From NCBI GenBank assembly GCA_002476905.1, contig DLND01000089.1, positions 20,958 through 27,353 on the forward strand: a stretch of 6,396 nt of DNA, in the 5' to 3' direction. The notes beneath the pieces are model-generated. The model had not been told where the DNA came from. It saw only the letters and a program-made list of their open reading frames with translations, and made no database searches. Shown one piece after another: positions 5,601-6,396 of this stretch (position 1 is the stretch's first letter; the number at the start of each line of letters is the position of its first letter). Both the position numbers and the translations under genes were made by a program. This stretch comes from Flavobacteriales bacterium UBA7519. Its GTDB lineage: Bacteria > Bacteroidota > Bacteroidia > Flavobacteriales > Weeksellaceae.

Positions 5601-6396
5601 TTAATTAGAATAACTCATCAGCTCTTTTTTGCTGGAGTCATATAAATGAAATTCCAGCATTTTGAAGGAATCTCTTGGGATGATGGTCACCCATTTTTTA
5701 TATTTCAAAAACCACTTGTTTTGGATGCTTGCCAGCCCTTTTGTTAAGTAAGCTTCAAGAAACGGATGCACGTGCAGGAAGAGCTTTCCTTTTTCCTTTT
5801 GAATAATTGTTCTGATGGACTCCTCCATTCTTTCAACAATTACAATAGGTGCAATGATTTCGCCGTCTTTGTTTGGATTTTCTTCAGAAGTCTCGATGTG
5901 CTTCTCTGGACGTACGCGTTGTCTGGTCATTTGTATAAGACCAAATTTGGAAGGCGGAAGAATCTTATGTCTTGCCTTGTCGCGCTTCATCTCTTCACGG
6001 AAATGTTCATAGAGTTCTTTCCTGTGTTCCGGATCTGTCATATCGATAAAATCTACCACGATAATGCCCCCCATATCACGCAGACGAAGTTGTCTTGCTA
6101 TTTCAGTTGCTGCCATTTTATTGACGTTGAGAGCGTGGGTTTTATTGGTATTGGCAGATGAGATGTTGTTTCCTGAATTAACATCTATCACGTGCAGCGC
6201 TTCTGTATGTTCGATAACGAGATAAGCACCTTTAGAACCCGGGATATTAACATGTTTTCCAAAACTCTGTTTCAGCTGTTTTTCTACATTATAATATTCC
6301 AGAAGTGGGATATGCGAATCATAAAACTGGACGATATTCTTGCGCTCTGGTGCAATTACTTCGATGTAAGCCTTCATATCATCCACCATTTTTTCA
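5601..6396 (-). CDS. rng: Ribonuclease G (RNase E/G family), C-terminal part (5' end outside window)
   Basis: RNase E/G enzymes are single-strand-specific endoribonucleases that process rRNA and start mRNA decay. The frame is open to the right edge, so the Met at 6387-6389 is internal. About 264 residues are seen, against roughly 515 for the family. Counting from that Met, the catalytic core has HVIDVNSG (Mg-binding Asp69), EIARQLRLRDMGGIIVVDFIDM (Asp113, Asp116) and GLIQMTRQRVRP (149-161). The 44-residue Asp-Asp spacing resembles the D303/D346 pair of E. coli RNase E. After RQRVRP, where the E. coli enzymes carry the CPxCxG zinc-link, this protein has HIETSEENPNKDGE with no cysteine. None of the visible part contains cysteine. 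A small C-terminal domain (KLFLHVHPFLEAYLTKG onward) follows, and there is no long RNase E-type scaffold tail. This makes it the short RNase G form. A terminator follows the stop directly. Confidence 0.94.
   Translation of the reverse strand, partial: EKMVDDMKAYIEVIAPERKNIVQFYDSHIPLLEYYNVEKQLKQSFGKHVNIPGSKGAYLVIEHTEALHVIDVNSGNNISSANTNKTHALNVNKMAATEIARQLRLRDMGGIIVVDFIDMTDPEHRKELYEHFREEMKRDKARHKILPPSKFGLIQMTRQRVRPEKHIETSEENPNKDGEIIAPIVIVERMEESIRTIIQKEKGKLFLHVHPFLEAYLTKGLASIQNKWFLKYKKWVTIIPRDSFKMLEFHLYDSSKKELMSYSN

Noticed and set aside
5766..6161. 131-codon + strand open frame opposite rng
   Set aside because: It lies entirely antisense to highly conserved RNase G sequence and has no family-like features. 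It is a shadow frame.
1..6396. Mobile element, CRISPR, toxin-antitoxin or defence island
   Set aside because: No transposase, integrase, spacer-repeat pattern, tRNA or terminal repeats were found. Gene content is housekeeping and codon use looks even.

Overview
The window reads as a chromosomal segment of a flavobacterium, most likely from the Chryseobacterium/Elizabethkingia side of the Weeksellaceae. The evidence is an AT-rich sequence, Bacteroidetes-type -7 promoter boxes (TAnnTTTG), start codons without Shine-Dalgarno sequences, a porX gene of the type IX secretion regulatory system, and an intergenic structured repeat of a kind I associate with Flavobacteria. The genus is inferred from the style of the sequence, not from a search.

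Layout from left to right. The C-terminal half of uvrC runs off the left edge on the + strand (to 971). Converging on it from the - strand is a small secreted-protein gene (start 1384). Its reading frame breaks in a seven-A tract, and the lost C-terminus is still legible down to 976. A 167-base divergent intergenic region (1385-1551) holds an inverted repeat and a -7 promoter box. It leads into a + strand membrane-anchored TPR-like protein with a Met/His-rich tail (1552-2118). A bidirectional hairpin terminator (2130-2158) separates that gene from a - strand pair, xth (exonuclease III/AP endonuclease) followed by a TRIC/UPF0126-family channel gene. From 3612 to 3915 there is no gene. This stretch holds the xth promoter, a GC-rich structured element (3711-3834) and the porX terminator. 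porX (3916-5460, -) has its own promoter box and lies downstream of a second terminator that ends rng (RNase G). rng runs off the right edge on the - strand.

Functionally this is a housekeeping neighbourhood. It combines DNA repair (uvrC, xth), RNA processing (rng), control of type IX secretion (porX), an ion channel or small-solute transporter, and two proteins of unknown function. The terminators make most genes separate transcription units; only xth and the channel gene look co-transcribed. I found no mobile element, CRISPR array, tRNA, rRNA or defence system, and no convincing undescribed multi-gene system. The points most worth a second look are the frameshifted secreted-protein gene, the structured intergenic element, the inverted repeat at 1476-1511, and the absence of the usual zinc-link cysteines in the RNase G.
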